DNA of 64,000 nt, taken from positions 78,623,150 through 78,687,149 of the forward strand of contig JARZZO010000002.1 in assembly GCA_030544215.1 (NCBI GenBank), in the 5' to 3' direction. The notes under the pieces are model-generated. The model ran no database searches. It had not been told where the DNA came from and saw only the letters and a program-made list of their open reading frames with translations. The DNA comes from Zantedeschia hybrid cultivar (lineage: Eukaryota; Streptophyta; Magnoliopsida; Alismatales; Araceae). Shown piece after piece: positions 48,961 through 58,630 of the stretch (positions are counted from its first letter, which is position 1; every line of letters starts with the position of its first letter). The position numbers and the translations under genes are program-made.

Positions 48961-49136
48961 AGTATAATACTACAACCATAATTTAAAATACATCCCAACG
49001 CATCTAGAGACTACCGAAGCTACTACAAATATACACCCCAGCATATGTAAATACAATCCAGATCACATAAATACATATGGTTGTATTTAAATGCTCATTG
49101 TGGGTGTATTTTAAATTATGATTATAATATTAAAGT
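48961..49136. mobile_element. Small MITE with ~30-bp inverted ends
   Basis: Left CCATAATTTAAAATACATCC and right GGTGTATTTTAAATTATGAT are inverted, with outer AGTATAATACT.CAA and TATAATATTAAAG. About 175 bp, non-coding. Confidence 0.75.
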
Positions 49137-49741
49137 TCTTGGTTGTATTTAGCTGTGTTGTGTTGTATCCAAAATTGAGAAACCAGGAACAAAGAAAAAG
49201 TAATGGGCTGCAAAGGGACACCTGGATTGCAGCGCTGAATGTGAATACGTCTGCATGGTAAGCACTTTTTAGTGTTCTCCCGAGCAAAATTTTCTCCCTC
49301 CACCATTAGCTTCACTTAATAATATAAGTTCCCGATGAAAAGTGTGAATATTGACAAAGTCTGATCCTCCCACAAATTTAAGAAAATTTTGATTCATCTA
49401 CATAAAACAATGTTCAGTCAACTTTTGTTCTCCTTCGTCGTGCATTCATTATGGTTTTATAGCAACCAAACCTGTTATATGACATTAGTTCCAACTTATA
49501 TACATATCCTCTACGGTGGTTAAAATTTTTGGTTGACAGAGCAAATTAAAAAAAAACTATGATCACCTGTGAGAAACTGTGATTTATTTTTCATCCGATC
49601 TGTTAAAAGTATCCGAAACCGGCAAGCCCTTAACTTGGCTAAAAGAAATGGGGGAAGAGGGGCAGTAGCAGCATCGGTCGAGAGCGTCCACATGCATAGG
49701 AATTAGGGTTCGCTAGGGGGGAGTGGAGCAGTGGGAAGGAA

Positions 49742-50269
49742 TCAGAACTCGTCGTCGTCGGCGAGGTGGTACTGCTTGAGGAGGGCGCCGCAGATGGGGA
49801 GGGGCTCCGACTTGAGGAAGCCCAGCGAGTTGGCGTAGCGGACGTTGGTGGTTATGCCGGCGTTGTGGGTGAGCAGGACGCGGGCGCGGTCCCTGCCGGA
49901 CTTGATCTCGGAGCAGCCGGCGACGGGGCTCTCCACCAGTATCACCTCGCATATCTCGTTCTCGTGGTCGTCCTCCGCCTGGAGCTCGTAGGAGCCGGTG
50001 GCGTCCGTCACCCCGTCCACGCGGTGCTTGATCTCGAACGAGTCCTCGTGCTTGCACTCCAGCCTCACCTTGGCTCCCTCGATGTACTGGGTGGCCGTGG
50101 TCTCGAACCCTGCCCGGCAGGTGTCGCAGTAGACGCGCCCCTGCACCGTGAAGGTGGGGGTCACCCCCTTGGGAACGTGATGCTCCAGGTGGGCGTCCAC
50201 TGCCACAAGCAATACGACTCCGGCGAAGAGCAGCGCCGTGACGGCGACGGAACAGAGCTTGGCCGCCAT
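49742..50269 (-). CDS. Pollen-specific protein C13-like (Ole e 1 family), left copy
   Basis: Single exon, 175 aa. A hydrophobic signal peptide ends near residue 26 (LLVAVDA|HLEHH). The mature part has six cysteines (48, 51, 72, 107, 119, 160) in the Ole e 1 arrangement, with VQGRVYCDTCRAGFET and ECKHED near the start, GCSEIKSGRDRARVLL in the middle and PICGALLKQYHLADDDEF at the end. Family knowledge: Ole e 1/extensin-type proteins are secreted, disulphide-bonded cell-wall proteins; this version closely resembles the grass pollen protein C13. ATG is at 50269, with a TATA box (CATATAAAAG) at 50370-50361 on the minus strand. It is the head-to-head partner of the right copy. Very GC-rich. Overlapping long plus-strand frames are shadows. 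Confidence 0.95.
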   Translation of the reverse strand: MAAKLCSVAVTALLFAGVVLLVAVDAHLEHHVPKGVTPTFTVQGRVYCDTCRAGFETTATQYIEGAKVRLECKHEDSFEIKHRVDGVTDATGSYELQAEDDHENEICEVILVESPVAGCSEIKSGRDRARVLLTHNAGITTNVRYANSLGFLKSEPLPICGALLKQYHLADDDEF

Positions 50270-50570
50270 GTCGATGGATTCCTAATGTGTTGTTCTACGT
50301 ACGTACGTATGCAGAGGCCTCCACTTCTGCTCTGGGAGGGTTTGAGGCCCCCTGCCTCCCCTTTTATATGTAGACAGACGGCTACCTGCGAACTGCTGTG
50401 GCCCTTCTTTTTTTCCTCGTCCTTGCGATGTTGTTGTTGGAAACGACATGTGGTGATGGTTGGTCAGGCCAGAGATTGACTTCCTGGAGAGGTTGGGCAG
50501 GCTTCGCGGAGCCTTAATTTGAGGAGGAGGAGGAGGAGGAGAAAGGGGAGGAGGGTGCAGCAGCACGCAC

Positions 50571-50615
<45 letters not shown>

Positions 50616-50968
50616 CATGTGCGTGCTGCTGCACGAGTCGGAAGAACCGGTCATCCTCAAGAGGGCCAGTTGTTCCTGTTGCTGCTACACCTCCTCTCCC
50701 TCCTCTCCCTCCTCCCTCCCATCCAAATTTAGGCTCCTCAAAGCCTGCAACCTCTCTAGCCTCGCCAACCATGACCGCATGTCGTCTCCAACAAACGCAA
50801 CGCAAGGAGGAGGCAAAGAAGAAGGGCCACAGCATGCAGCTAGCCGTCTGTGTATATAAGGGGAGGGAGGGAGGCTTCCTCAAACCCTCCCGGAGCAGAA
50901 GTGGACGCCTCCCAGCTAGTTCCCTACGTTCGTACACACGTAAAACAACACATTAGGAATCCATCGAC
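50270..50968. promoter_or_regulatory. Shared bidirectional promoter region of the C13-like pair
   Basis: 699 bp between divergent start codons, itself an inverted duplication. TATA boxes: CATATAAAAG on the minus strand (50370-50361, ~92 bp from ATG) and TGTATATAAGG on the plus strand (50851-50861, ~110 bp from ATG). The two halves are clearly alignable but more diverged than the coding arms. The central (GA)n at 50574-50612 is a GAGA-type tract. Tissue specificity cannot be read from the sequence. Confidence 0.75.
50574..50612. repeat. (GA)n microsatellite at the palindrome centre
   Basis: About 19 GA repeats exactly between the two arms. Confidence 0.95.
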
Positions 50969-51496
50969 ATGGCGGCCAAGGTCTGCTCCGTTGCCGTCGC
51001 GGCGCTGCTCTTCGCCGGGGCCCTATTGCTTACGGCAGTGGACGCCCACCTGGAGCATCACGTTCCCAAGGGGGTGACCCCCACCTTCACGGTGCAGGGG
51101 CGCGTCTACTGCGACACCTGCCGGGCAGGGTTCGAGACCACGGCCACCCAGTACATCGAGGGAGCCAAGGTGAGGCTGGAGTGCAAGCACGAGGACTCGT
51201 TCGAGATCAAGCACCGGGTGGACGGGGTGACGGACGCCACCGGCTCCTACGAGCTCCAGGCGGAGGACGACCACGAGAACGAGATATGCGAGGTGATACT
51301 GGTGGAGAGCCCCGTCGCCGGCTGCTCCGAGATCAAGTCCGGCAGGGACCGCGCCCGCGTCCTGCTCACCCACAACGCCGGCATAACCACCAACGTCCGC
51401 TACGCCAACTCGCTGGGTTTCCTCAAGTCGGAGCCCCTCCCCATCTGCGGCGCCCTCCTCAAGCAGTACCACCTCGCCGACGACGACGAGTTCTGA
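50969..51496 (+). CDS. Pollen-specific protein C13-like (Ole e 1 family), right copy
   Basis: Single exon, 175 aa. It is identical to the left copy from residue 23 onward (AVDAHLEHH...DDDEF), with the same six cysteines. Differences cluster in the signal peptide (K-V-C versus K-L-C at 4-6, then A/T, A/V, L/V and T/V), and by eye only two silent changes are visible in the rest of the coding region. Role as for the partner: a secreted pollen cell-wall protein, inferred from family. ATG is in a good context after CATCGAC; TGA at 51494-51496. The two genes are expected to give the same mature protein. A minus-strand 239-codon frame across this gene is a shadow. Confidence 0.95.
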   Translation: MAAKVCSVAVAALLFAGALLLTAVDAHLEHHVPKGVTPTFTVQGRVYCDTCRAGFETTATQYIEGAKVRLECKHEDSFEIKHRVDGVTDATGSYELQAEDDHENEICEVILVESPVAGCSEIKSGRDRARVLLTHNAGITTNVRYANSLGFLKSEPLPICGALLKQYHLADDDEF

Positions 51497-51539
51497 TTCC
51501 TTCCCACTGCTCCACTCCCCCCTAGCGAACCCTAATTCA

Positions 51540-52195
51540 TATGTTTGGGCCAACCTGGGGGGGCTTGGAAAAATAAGTGAAGAGTTTCTTTCTGACAAGA
51601 GGTTGTAATTGATAAAAAAAACAAAATATAATAAGTTGTAATTGATAAATAAATAAATATATATATATATAAAATAAGTTTTCGCTTGTTGCATATAAAA
51701 GAGTTCAGAAACATCATGTATACGGATGATTTGAAGCATCACAGGAAGAATTAATCAACACCTAATTGCATGAAGTGCAACATACATTCTGTGATCCACG
51801 TATTCATCGGTGCCTTCTTATTTTGTAGAAGTTTGTGTGATTCCCTCCCCTCAATATGCATGCATGGATTCGTTGGTGATGGATTTGTACTCCTAATCAA
51901 TATATCTAATTACTAACGTCATGGTTGGGAACTTTGGATTTGATATACCTACGAGGAAAATAAATCAAAATATTAAACGTCATGATTTGAGATTTGATAA
52001 TAATATGTTGTCTATAGACACATAAAAATGACAAATCACTTTAGTCGTAAATCGGATGTTACAAAAATAAATACGTACTTTTAAGCATATGTTTTCAGAG
52101 GTTGGATTAGCTGATCAGTCGGACACTCAACTTGATCACCCTAACGTCTGGCCAACTTGGAAGGTATATATATGAGGCGTACCCTGAGCAGTATG
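51540..52195. other. Intergenic DNA
   Basis: AT-rich with a short (TA)n near 51657. No gene. Confidence 0.5.
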
Positions 52196-52585
52196 TAGGG
52201 ATGTCAACCGGGCTGGTCATCCCGTAGCCCAACTCAATCTAGCCCGTATTAAAAGAAATTAGGTTGGCCCACATTATATAAAGTTGGGTGAATTAAATTT
52301 AAGTTGACATTAATTAAATCTAGGTTGAGCTAGACTGAAAACGTGCTGACTCAATTTAAATTATTGAAAAATATAATAATTCGTATAAAAAGTGAAACAC
52401 TTCCAACAAATTATTTATAAACAGGGTCAGGCCCAACCCAACTCAATCCAACCCACTCAGTATTGAATTGGGACTGAACTTGAGCTGAATTTCGACTGGA
52501 CTAAAATTGGGCTGAACTATTTTAAATTTAAGTTAAAACCAAATTATCACATAATCCAGTCCAGCCAACCCAATTTACATCCCTA
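52196..52585. mobile_element. hAT-type MITE, GGCCCAACTCAA family copy 2
   Basis: The ends TAGGGATGTCAACCGGGC and CCCAATTTACATCCCTA are inverted. The flanks GCAGTATG and GTAGTTTG match at 6 of 8 positions. Aligns with 31670-32076 throughout. Confidence 0.85.
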
Positions 52586-53196
52586 GTAGTTTGGTGGAAA
52601 TGAGCAGAGAATCCTCCTCCATATCAATCATAGCCTTGGCGACCTACCATTTCATTTTCTTGAACTTAAGCTGGCATTTGATAATACTACAGCCTTAAAT
52701 CTGAAATTTGAGATTTACATCTTAGATTTGAGTGATGTAATAAACAAATCTGAACTAAACAAAGTATTAATTAATAGAATAGACTGCTATTAAATATAAA
52801 GAAGATATAGAATATTATTGGCATACTACAATTTTACCCCTCATATGGTTTTATATTCTTTCACTTAGAATATGCTAGAGGGTGTACTGTTTTAGCATAT
52901 GCACTAACAATTAAGCAAAATCCCTGGAGAAAATTAATGTTTAGAATGTCACGAATTTACTACCATATCCCTACTTCAAGAGTCTAGTCTTTTCTTGTCG
53001 CGTTGTGTTCTTGGTACTGATATTTATGACGTCATTATGTGAAGCCGAAGGATATATAATGGGGGACTGCCTGGTTGTATATATATACTAATCCAAGAAT
53101 ATGGGATTCTTGGATATAATGGCCTCAAGAGGTGGAAGAACAACCGGTGCACTGAGGATATTTGGCAACTTTATGCCATGAACTTGCCTTTTCTTA
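52586..53196. other. Gene-free AT-rich DNA
   Basis: Nothing recognised beyond short T/A-rich words. Confidence 0.4.
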
Positions 53197-53493
53197 GGTG
53201 TCGTTTGGTTCGTCGTAAAATGACATAAAATATAGTAAATAATTATAAAACAGTATTTTTCTTGTATATGGAGTATTATAAATTATTTACAGTACTTCTT
53301 CCTATGTTTAGTGCACCGTAAATGCTGTATGTCAAAATCGGTGGATCTTTAAAATACTCTTTTGGTTGATTTTAATTTATAGTCTAAAATCACTATAAAT
53401 CAAAATTGATGATTTTAAAGTCAATGTTGATTTTAAAATTAGTGATTTTAAAATCGAGATTTTACGGCATTTTAAAATGCACTAAATGAGCCC
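53197..53493. mobile_element. Tourist-like MITE with TTA target duplication
   Basis: The left end GGTGTCGTTTGGTTCG and right end GCACTAAATGAGCCC are imperfect inverted repeats, flanked by TTA at 53194-53196 and 53494-53496. The interior has repeated GATTTTAAAATC blocks. Confidence 0.65.
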
Positions 53494-53499
53494 TTAATC

Positions 53500-53727
53500 G
53501 ATTTTGGATTAGTCATTATAGATTGCTTATTCTAAAATAAGAAGTGCTTCCGGACGGAATCCTAAGTGAAATTTATAATTACTAGATGTAAGGTGGAATT
53601 ACTTATTTATCTTATTTTGGAAATAAGTAAGTCTGATGCGAAATAAGTAATTCTTCCAATAAAAAAAAAGTCATATTCTAGGAATAAGAGATCTTTTATT
53701 CTTCTCTTATTCTACTGTTAAAGTGGG
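53500..53727. mobile_element. MITE of the GAATAAG family, copy 3 (diverged)
   Basis: Contains GCTTATTCTAAAATAAG, GGAATTACTTATTTATCTTA and a right end CTTATTCTACTGTTAAAGTG matching the family end with two or three changes. Confidence 0.6.
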
Positions 53728-53952
53728 GAATAACTAGTGTCTTTTGATAGCTTATCGTACTCTCAGGCTCAACCTCTTTCTCCCACTTAAACACTTATTA
53801 AATCATTATATTAAACACTCTTTAGCAGAGCATGGCCTGACCGCATCAGACGTAAAAGATCAAAACAGTTACGAAGCACAACCTGACCCAGACTTGGTTG
53901 TGCTATCATGAGGCAAGGTTTTACCACTTGACCCAGACTTGGTCTTCTTAAC

Positions 53953-54224
53953 CCTAATTTGTTTGTAGAATAAGTTATTCAGAATTATTTATCCGGAATA
54001 ACATATACTATAATAAGAGATATTTATTTTTGATAATTTTGTGGGACCCACTAGTAGAATAGGAAAGATAAACAATTCTTAAGTCTAAGGTCAAATTACT
54101 TATTCTCTTTATTCTAGTATAAACAATTCTAATGCGGTATAAGTCATTCCGTCCATCAAACTAAAATTAACTTTATTCTACAAATAATGGACTTTATTCT
54201 TCTCTAATTCTGCAAACAAAGTGG
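53953..54224. mobile_element. MITE of the GAATAAG family, copy 4
   Basis: The left end AATTTGTTTGTAGAATAAG and right end AATTCTGCAAACAAAGTGGG are inverted. Interior GGAATAACATATACTATAAT and ACCCACTAGTAGAATA are shared with copy 5. Confidence 0.8.
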
Positions 54225-54225
54225 G

Positions 54226-54451
54226 CTTGATTGCAGAATAAGTTATTCGGAATTACTTATCCGGAATAGTGTATACTAGAATAAGAATAAGGGGTGTTTC
54301 GGTTTGATAGTTTTGTGGGGTCCATTGACGGAATAAGAAGAATAAGCAATTCTTGGGTCTAAGGTGAAATGGCTTATTCTCCTTATTTTAGTATAAGTAA
54401 TTCTGACGCGGTATAAGCCATTCTGTCTGTCAAATTAGAATTAATCTTAAA
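54226..54451. mobile_element. MITE of the GAATAAG family, copy 5 (3' truncated)
   Basis: It starts GATTGCAGAATAAGTTATTC immediately after copy 4 in the same orientation and follows the same order of interior words, but stops at CTGTCAAATTAGAATTAA without the final inverted end. Confidence 0.75.
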
Positions 54452-54705
54452 TTCTAGACATTTTTACATGTATGCTCTTAAATTCACTAAAATTTTACAT
54501 GTATGTCCTTGACTTTACCAAAATTTACGAAATCTTTTTAACATATTCAGTTGGAATTCACGGAATTTTGATGGAGCGGTATAATTGGAATGTTTGTGAG
54601 GTTTTCAGGGATATTTCATACAATATATGAGAGTTGGAGTTATATATACAAATATGTTAGTTTCTAGGGGTATACGTGCAAAAATCCCAATATTTTAACG
54701 TGCAT
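54448..54705. mobile_element. MITE with TACATGTATG/CGTATACCC-type ends
   Basis: The left ACATTTTTACATGTATGCTC and right GGGTATACGTGCAAAAATCC are imperfect inverted repeats. Related sequence occurs at about 61385-61630 (TTAAATTCA.TA.AATTTT, AATCTTTTT.ACATATT and TGAGAGTTGG.G words in the same order). Confidence 0.65.
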
Positions 54706-56195
54706 CATCCCAAAGTCTTAACATGTACCCATATAAGAACATATGTTTAAAAAAAATTTAATGTATCTTATCAAATAAAAGGGCTGCTGCCAAACGTGAG
54801 ATTGGAGCGATTGGAAAGGATGTGGATCGTCCATGACGTTTGTCACCCGAGCCCGGCTCAACAAATCTCTCACTTCGCATAAGAGACCCAATATTTTTAG
54901 ATAAAATACTCATACAAAATTACAAATTAAATTATGACCAGAGCTGTTATGGGAAAAATGTTGAACTTATAACACAAGGATACTCCAATCTCATGTCGGT
55001 TTTATTCAGGCCAAGGTTATCTCTAGGGGTGTGCTCCAGTGTCATATGAGTAATACTTGTTGCAATGTCTGAATAGTAGCGCCGTTGCAATAAAGGTCAG
55101 TAGCCATCTAATCAGTTTTTATTAGACAGATTGGTAGGCTACTGCAATATTTTTTTTTATTCTCTAAAAATCAAGGGGGTTGACAGCATTTTTTTGTTTT
55201 TTTTTTAATTTCTAAAACCAGGCAGAGGGGGGCAACACTTTAAGGGACCAATATCAGATGGTTAAAAACTTCTAAAAATGTATATAGAAAGAATCATCTA
55301 TTTTTTAATCTCAATTTTTTTTAACTTATCCAATAAAAAATTGGATAATACAAATTGGTTCCCCTCCCCGGCCGTTCTCAATTTTAGTAAATCTCTCGAT
55401 GCTTTTCGTATAGTTTGAGAATTCGTCCATCATTTACTCGAGATAAGATAAGAGAAAATATAACCGCGATGATATAAAATGACAAAGATGTTTTCAAATT
55501 ATATAATAAGGTAGGTAGATCTACTAAAATTAAGATTCCAAATGCTGATCTAATCCGTCAGAATGATATCTTTGGAATGTAACCTTCGATAGATTTGCTC
55601 ACTGTATAAAATTAAGACTCTCTCGTACAATTTAAGAAATTAAAAAAAAAAAAAAAACTTACCTTGACTTGGTGCATTACTAGCAAGAAAATGCCTAAAA
55701 GAAAATATTGTGAAACCTAGAAAATCTTATTTCATCTAAAAACACGTTTGGTGCAATATAAAATATAGTAATTTACGACATTTCAAACATATGAAAACCA
55801 ATCCGTAAAATAATTTAGATGCCCCCATTGTGCCATGGGGTCGAGAATCTCTATCCATTTCGGGGGATAAAGGATCATGGTTTAGAAAGATTTGAATCTA
55901 TTGATGTAGCAAGTAAAACTTTTTAATTGATTCTCCAACTTGTTGAAGAGTCAAAATGGCACCAAACAAAACCAATCTTTTCTTAAATGAAACCCTCACA
56001 CGATCAAATATCCAATTGTACAAGAAATTAGGAATCAATTGGCGTACTTAAATTATTCTAGCGACCAATGCAAGTGAAGAAAACCTCAAAAACTATAAAG
56101 AAAAGAAAAAAAAATTCCAACAGTAAACAAATCAATTGAAAAAAAAATGCCGTCTTTTCCTTCTCCTCCTTCTATGTACAAACCCACAACATCAC
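54706..56195. other. Gene-free DNA with a MITE end
   Basis: A GAGTAATACTTGTTGCAATG end lies at 55048 without an obvious right end. The rest is AT-rich with A/T runs. No gene. Confidence 0.5.
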
Positions 56196-56332
56196 CTACC
56201 CAAATCTCCTCCCTTTCATCACAATTCCGCGTTTTGATTCGTCTCCAACCCCAGGGATCAAAAAGAATAGAAGAAACCCTAGATCATGAGATAGAGATAG
56301 ATAGAAGCTAGAGTGGGGAGCGGTGGGCGGTT

Positions 56333-56845
56333 TCATGTCCAGATGTTGTCGAACGCGGCGGAGGTGATGGCGCGGGAGAACTCCTGGAAGCTGATGCGGC
56401 CGTCGCCGTCGCCGTCGGCCTCGCGGATCATCCCCGTCAGCTCTTCGGCGGTGAGGGCGTGGCCGAGCCGCGCCATGGAGTGGGCGAGCTCCGCCGCCGT
56501 GATGTGGCCGTCGCCGTCGCGATCGAAGAGGCGGAAGAGGCGGCGCAGCTGCTCCTCCGTGTAGGGGGACCGGGCGGCGAGGATCTCGGGCGCCACCAGC
56601 CCCACGAACTCGGAGAACTCGATCAGGCCGTTGCTGTTGGTGTCGGCCCGCTGGATCAGCGCCTCTACCTGCTCCGGCGACGGCTTCAGCCCCAGCGACC
56701 GCAGCAGCGCGTCCAGCTCCAGCCGCGTCAGGCTCCCGTCGTTGTTCCGGTCGAAAGACCGAAAGATCTCCCGCAGCTCCCCCAGCTGCTCGTCGTCCAG
56801 CCGCACCGGCTCCTCTCCCCCGCCCCCTCCATCTCCGCCGCTCAT
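56333..56845 (-). CDS. Calmodulin-like protein with four EF-hands (CML15/16/18-like)
   Basis: Intronless, 170 aa, starting at the first ATG of the frame (56845, MSGGDG); the frame is open six codons further up but without ATG. After a Gly/Glu-rich leader (1-15) come four canonical 12-residue loops: DRNNDGSLTRLE (32-43), DTNSNGLIEFSE (68-79), DRDGDGHITAAE (108-119) and DGDGDGRISFQE (144-155), each with Asp at 1 and Glu at 12, so all four should bind calcium. LFRLFDRDGDGHITAAELA and LGHALTAEELTGMIREADGD match the CML15/16/18 branch of plant calcium sensors. No N-myristoylation or C-terminal prenylation signal is visible. Very GC-rich. The minus-strand leader (about 57300-56846) is C/T-rich. Several long frames on both strands here are shadows. 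Confidence 0.95.
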   Translation of the reverse strand: MSGGDGGGGGEEPVRLDDEQLGELREIFRSFDRNNDGSLTRLELDALLRSLGLKPSPEQVEALIQRADTNSNGLIEFSEFVGLVAPEILAARSPYTEEQLRRLFRLFDRDGDGHITAAELAHSMARLGHALTAEELTGMIREADGDGDGRISFQEFSRAITSAAFDNIWT

Positions 56846-57203
56846 CTCCGCCACCACCAACACGGACGACGCCGGCTACCCACTTCACCTATCGCCTTCC
56901 TGGTGCCCGATCTCGCGAATCCTAGCGCTCCCGAGCCCAAAGCCCGCGGCTTTCTTCTCCAATCGGTGGGGAAATCGACTGGGCGACGCCCCCACCAACT
57001 CCCTCCCTTCCCCTGCTCCTCCCCTGGACCGATGGGATCGGGCGAAGAGGCGGAACTGGTGACGGCGGCGTGGGAAGAACGAGGAGGAGAGGAGCGGCGC
57101 TGCTTCTTCCCCTGCCTCCTGATGGGGATCTGCAGCAGTGGCAGCATCCACAGAGAGAGAGCCCGCACAAAGGATCCGCAGCAGTAGCGGCCACCCACAG
57201 AGC

Positions 57204-57241
<38 letters not shown>

Positions 57242-57420
57242 TGGATGGTGTAGAGAGAGAGGGGGGCGGTAGAGAGAGAGAGAGGATGGTGTAGAGAGAG
57301 AGACCTATCCGCCACCGACCGAGAAGTTGGGGAATTGAATTGAACAGTTCAAAGAAGAAGAAGAAGAAGGGAGAGACGAAAACCAAAATCTAAAAACAAA
57401 GCCCAACAACAGAATTTATT
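56846..57420 (-). promoter_or_regulatory. 5' leader/upstream region of the CML gene with GA/CT microsatellites
   Basis: (GA)n stretches at 57204-57238, 57250-57260, 57270-57285 and 57292-57302 (CT on the gene strand), plus a (GAA)n at ~57355-57369. No clear TATA box could be assigned. Confidence 0.5.
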
Positions 57421-57624
57421 ATTATTATTATTTTTCTTTTTTTAATGTGTAGCAATAAATTTGGATGGCGAGGAGAAGAAAGCGTCGGTGAGAGCGGCGG
57501 GATAAGCGGACGAGAGGGGAAGAGTTACCGTGCGCGCCGGTCCGGTGGACCCACATTTTAACAAGGGATGCAAAATGGTAATTGAAATAACCCGATTATT
57601 CTACCGATCACGGCTTAAAAGATC

Positions 57625-57819
57625 AATTAACGGGTAATCTTTTTACTTCGTTATGCATCAGGTAATAATAGATGCAAATTCCTTTTAATTAAAATGCACA
57701 GAGTAATACTTGCTGCAATGACGGTGCATATAATTAATGGGTAATCCTTTTACTTCGTTACGCATCAAGTAATAATAAATACAAATTTATTTTAATTTAA
57801 ATGCACATGATATATTGAA
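57625..57819. repeat. 107-bp tandem duplication including a MITE end
   Basis: The unit AATTAAYGGGTAATC..TTTTACTTCGTTAYGCATCARG... occurs at 57625 and 57732. Unit 1 ends with about 29 bases of MITE start (GAGTAATACTTGCTGCAATG, 57703 on); unit 2 runs directly into the full MITE at 57820. Confidence 0.85.
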
Positions 57820-58102
57820 GAGTAATACTTGCTGCAATTGCGGTGCGTGTTGCACACGCTCAACATGCACCGTCATTGCTGTGGGTTAAAAAAAAAGATT
57901 AATTTTTTTAAGTTGCTTCCGAGATGTCCTAATTGTCCGTTTTTTTTTTTGTCCGATCAGACGATCTTAAAAAAATTTGAAACTTTTTTAGATCGTATAT
58001 TACACTGTATATATGGTTAGGGCATCATAAGAACGACCTAGAAAAAATAAAATTAACTCACTGTAAGGACGGAGCGTGCAGCATGCACACCAAATATTAC
58101 TC
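57820..58102. mobile_element. MITE of the GAGTAATACTTGC family, full copy with flanking duplication
   Basis: The left end GAGTAATACTTGCTGCAATT and right end CAAATATTACTC are inverted. The flanks TATATTGAA (57811-57819) and TATATTGAG (58103-58111) match at 8 of 9. A 9-bp duplication points to a Mutator-type MITE. Inner inverted words GGTGCGTG/GCATGCACACC. Confidence 0.85.
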
Positions 58103-58201
58103 TATATTGAGATCGAGATTGTCCGGTCAATTATTGGGTTAATAGTTTATTTGACAGAGTCTTTTTACATGAATAGCACATCATGAGTAATGGCAGCGAA
58201 T

Positions 58202-58630
58202 TAGGGATGCAAATAAATACAGCTTGATCCATTGTTTATCCGTATGTGTACCTAATTTTACCAGATCTTGATACATGTTTCATTTGGATATAAATATGGT
58301 TATTCTAAAACATCCGTACATATAATTTTAATTGATCCGTAAGAAATTATTCATATTTCGTAAGTCTTATACAATGGAAAAAAATGGATTCGTTCAACAT
58401 GATTTTTGTCTTTGAAAAGTTGATCACACATTCAAATTTTACTCTGCGCAATTTGTATCTCCATTCGATTACTACAAGTATGAATATTAATTTTATTGTG
58501 CCCGATGATTATCCGTATTCGGACTTGACACATAAAATATGAAAATAAATACAGATGTGTATATATTTGACGCTCCATTTACATCTTTTAGCATCGGATC
58601 CGTCCCGAATTTGACCCGCTTGCATCTCTA
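58202..58630. mobile_element. hAT-type MITE
   Basis: The ends TAGGGATGCAAATAAATACA and GACCCGCTTGCATCTCTA are imperfect inverted repeats in the usual hAT MITE style. No target duplication recognised. Confidence 0.65.

Larger units (their letters stand above)
49700..51538. repeat. Large inverted duplication (palindrome) carrying two pollen-protein genes
   Basis: The arms 49700-50573 and 50613-51538 share the 3' flank (AGCGAACCCTAATTC), the whole coding region, the 5' UTR (ACACATTAGGAATCCATCGAC), TATA boxes, upstream region and the inner ends (GTGCAGCAGCACGCACAT and its complement). The centre is a ~39-base (GA)n tract. Homology stops sharply at GGAATTAGGG on the left and CCCTAATTC on the right. 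Confidence 0.93.

Noticed and set aside
49766..50479. 237-codon plus-strand frame over the left C13-like gene
   Set aside because: Mirror shadow of a GC-rich gene; the minus strand gives a clear signal peptide and six-cysteine family protein.
51023..51742. 239-codon minus-strand frame over the right C13-like gene
   Set aside because: Same shadow in the second copy, running into AT-rich 3' DNA.
56459..57187. 242-codon plus-strand frame
   Set aside because: Antisense shadow of the calmodulin-like gene and its leader.
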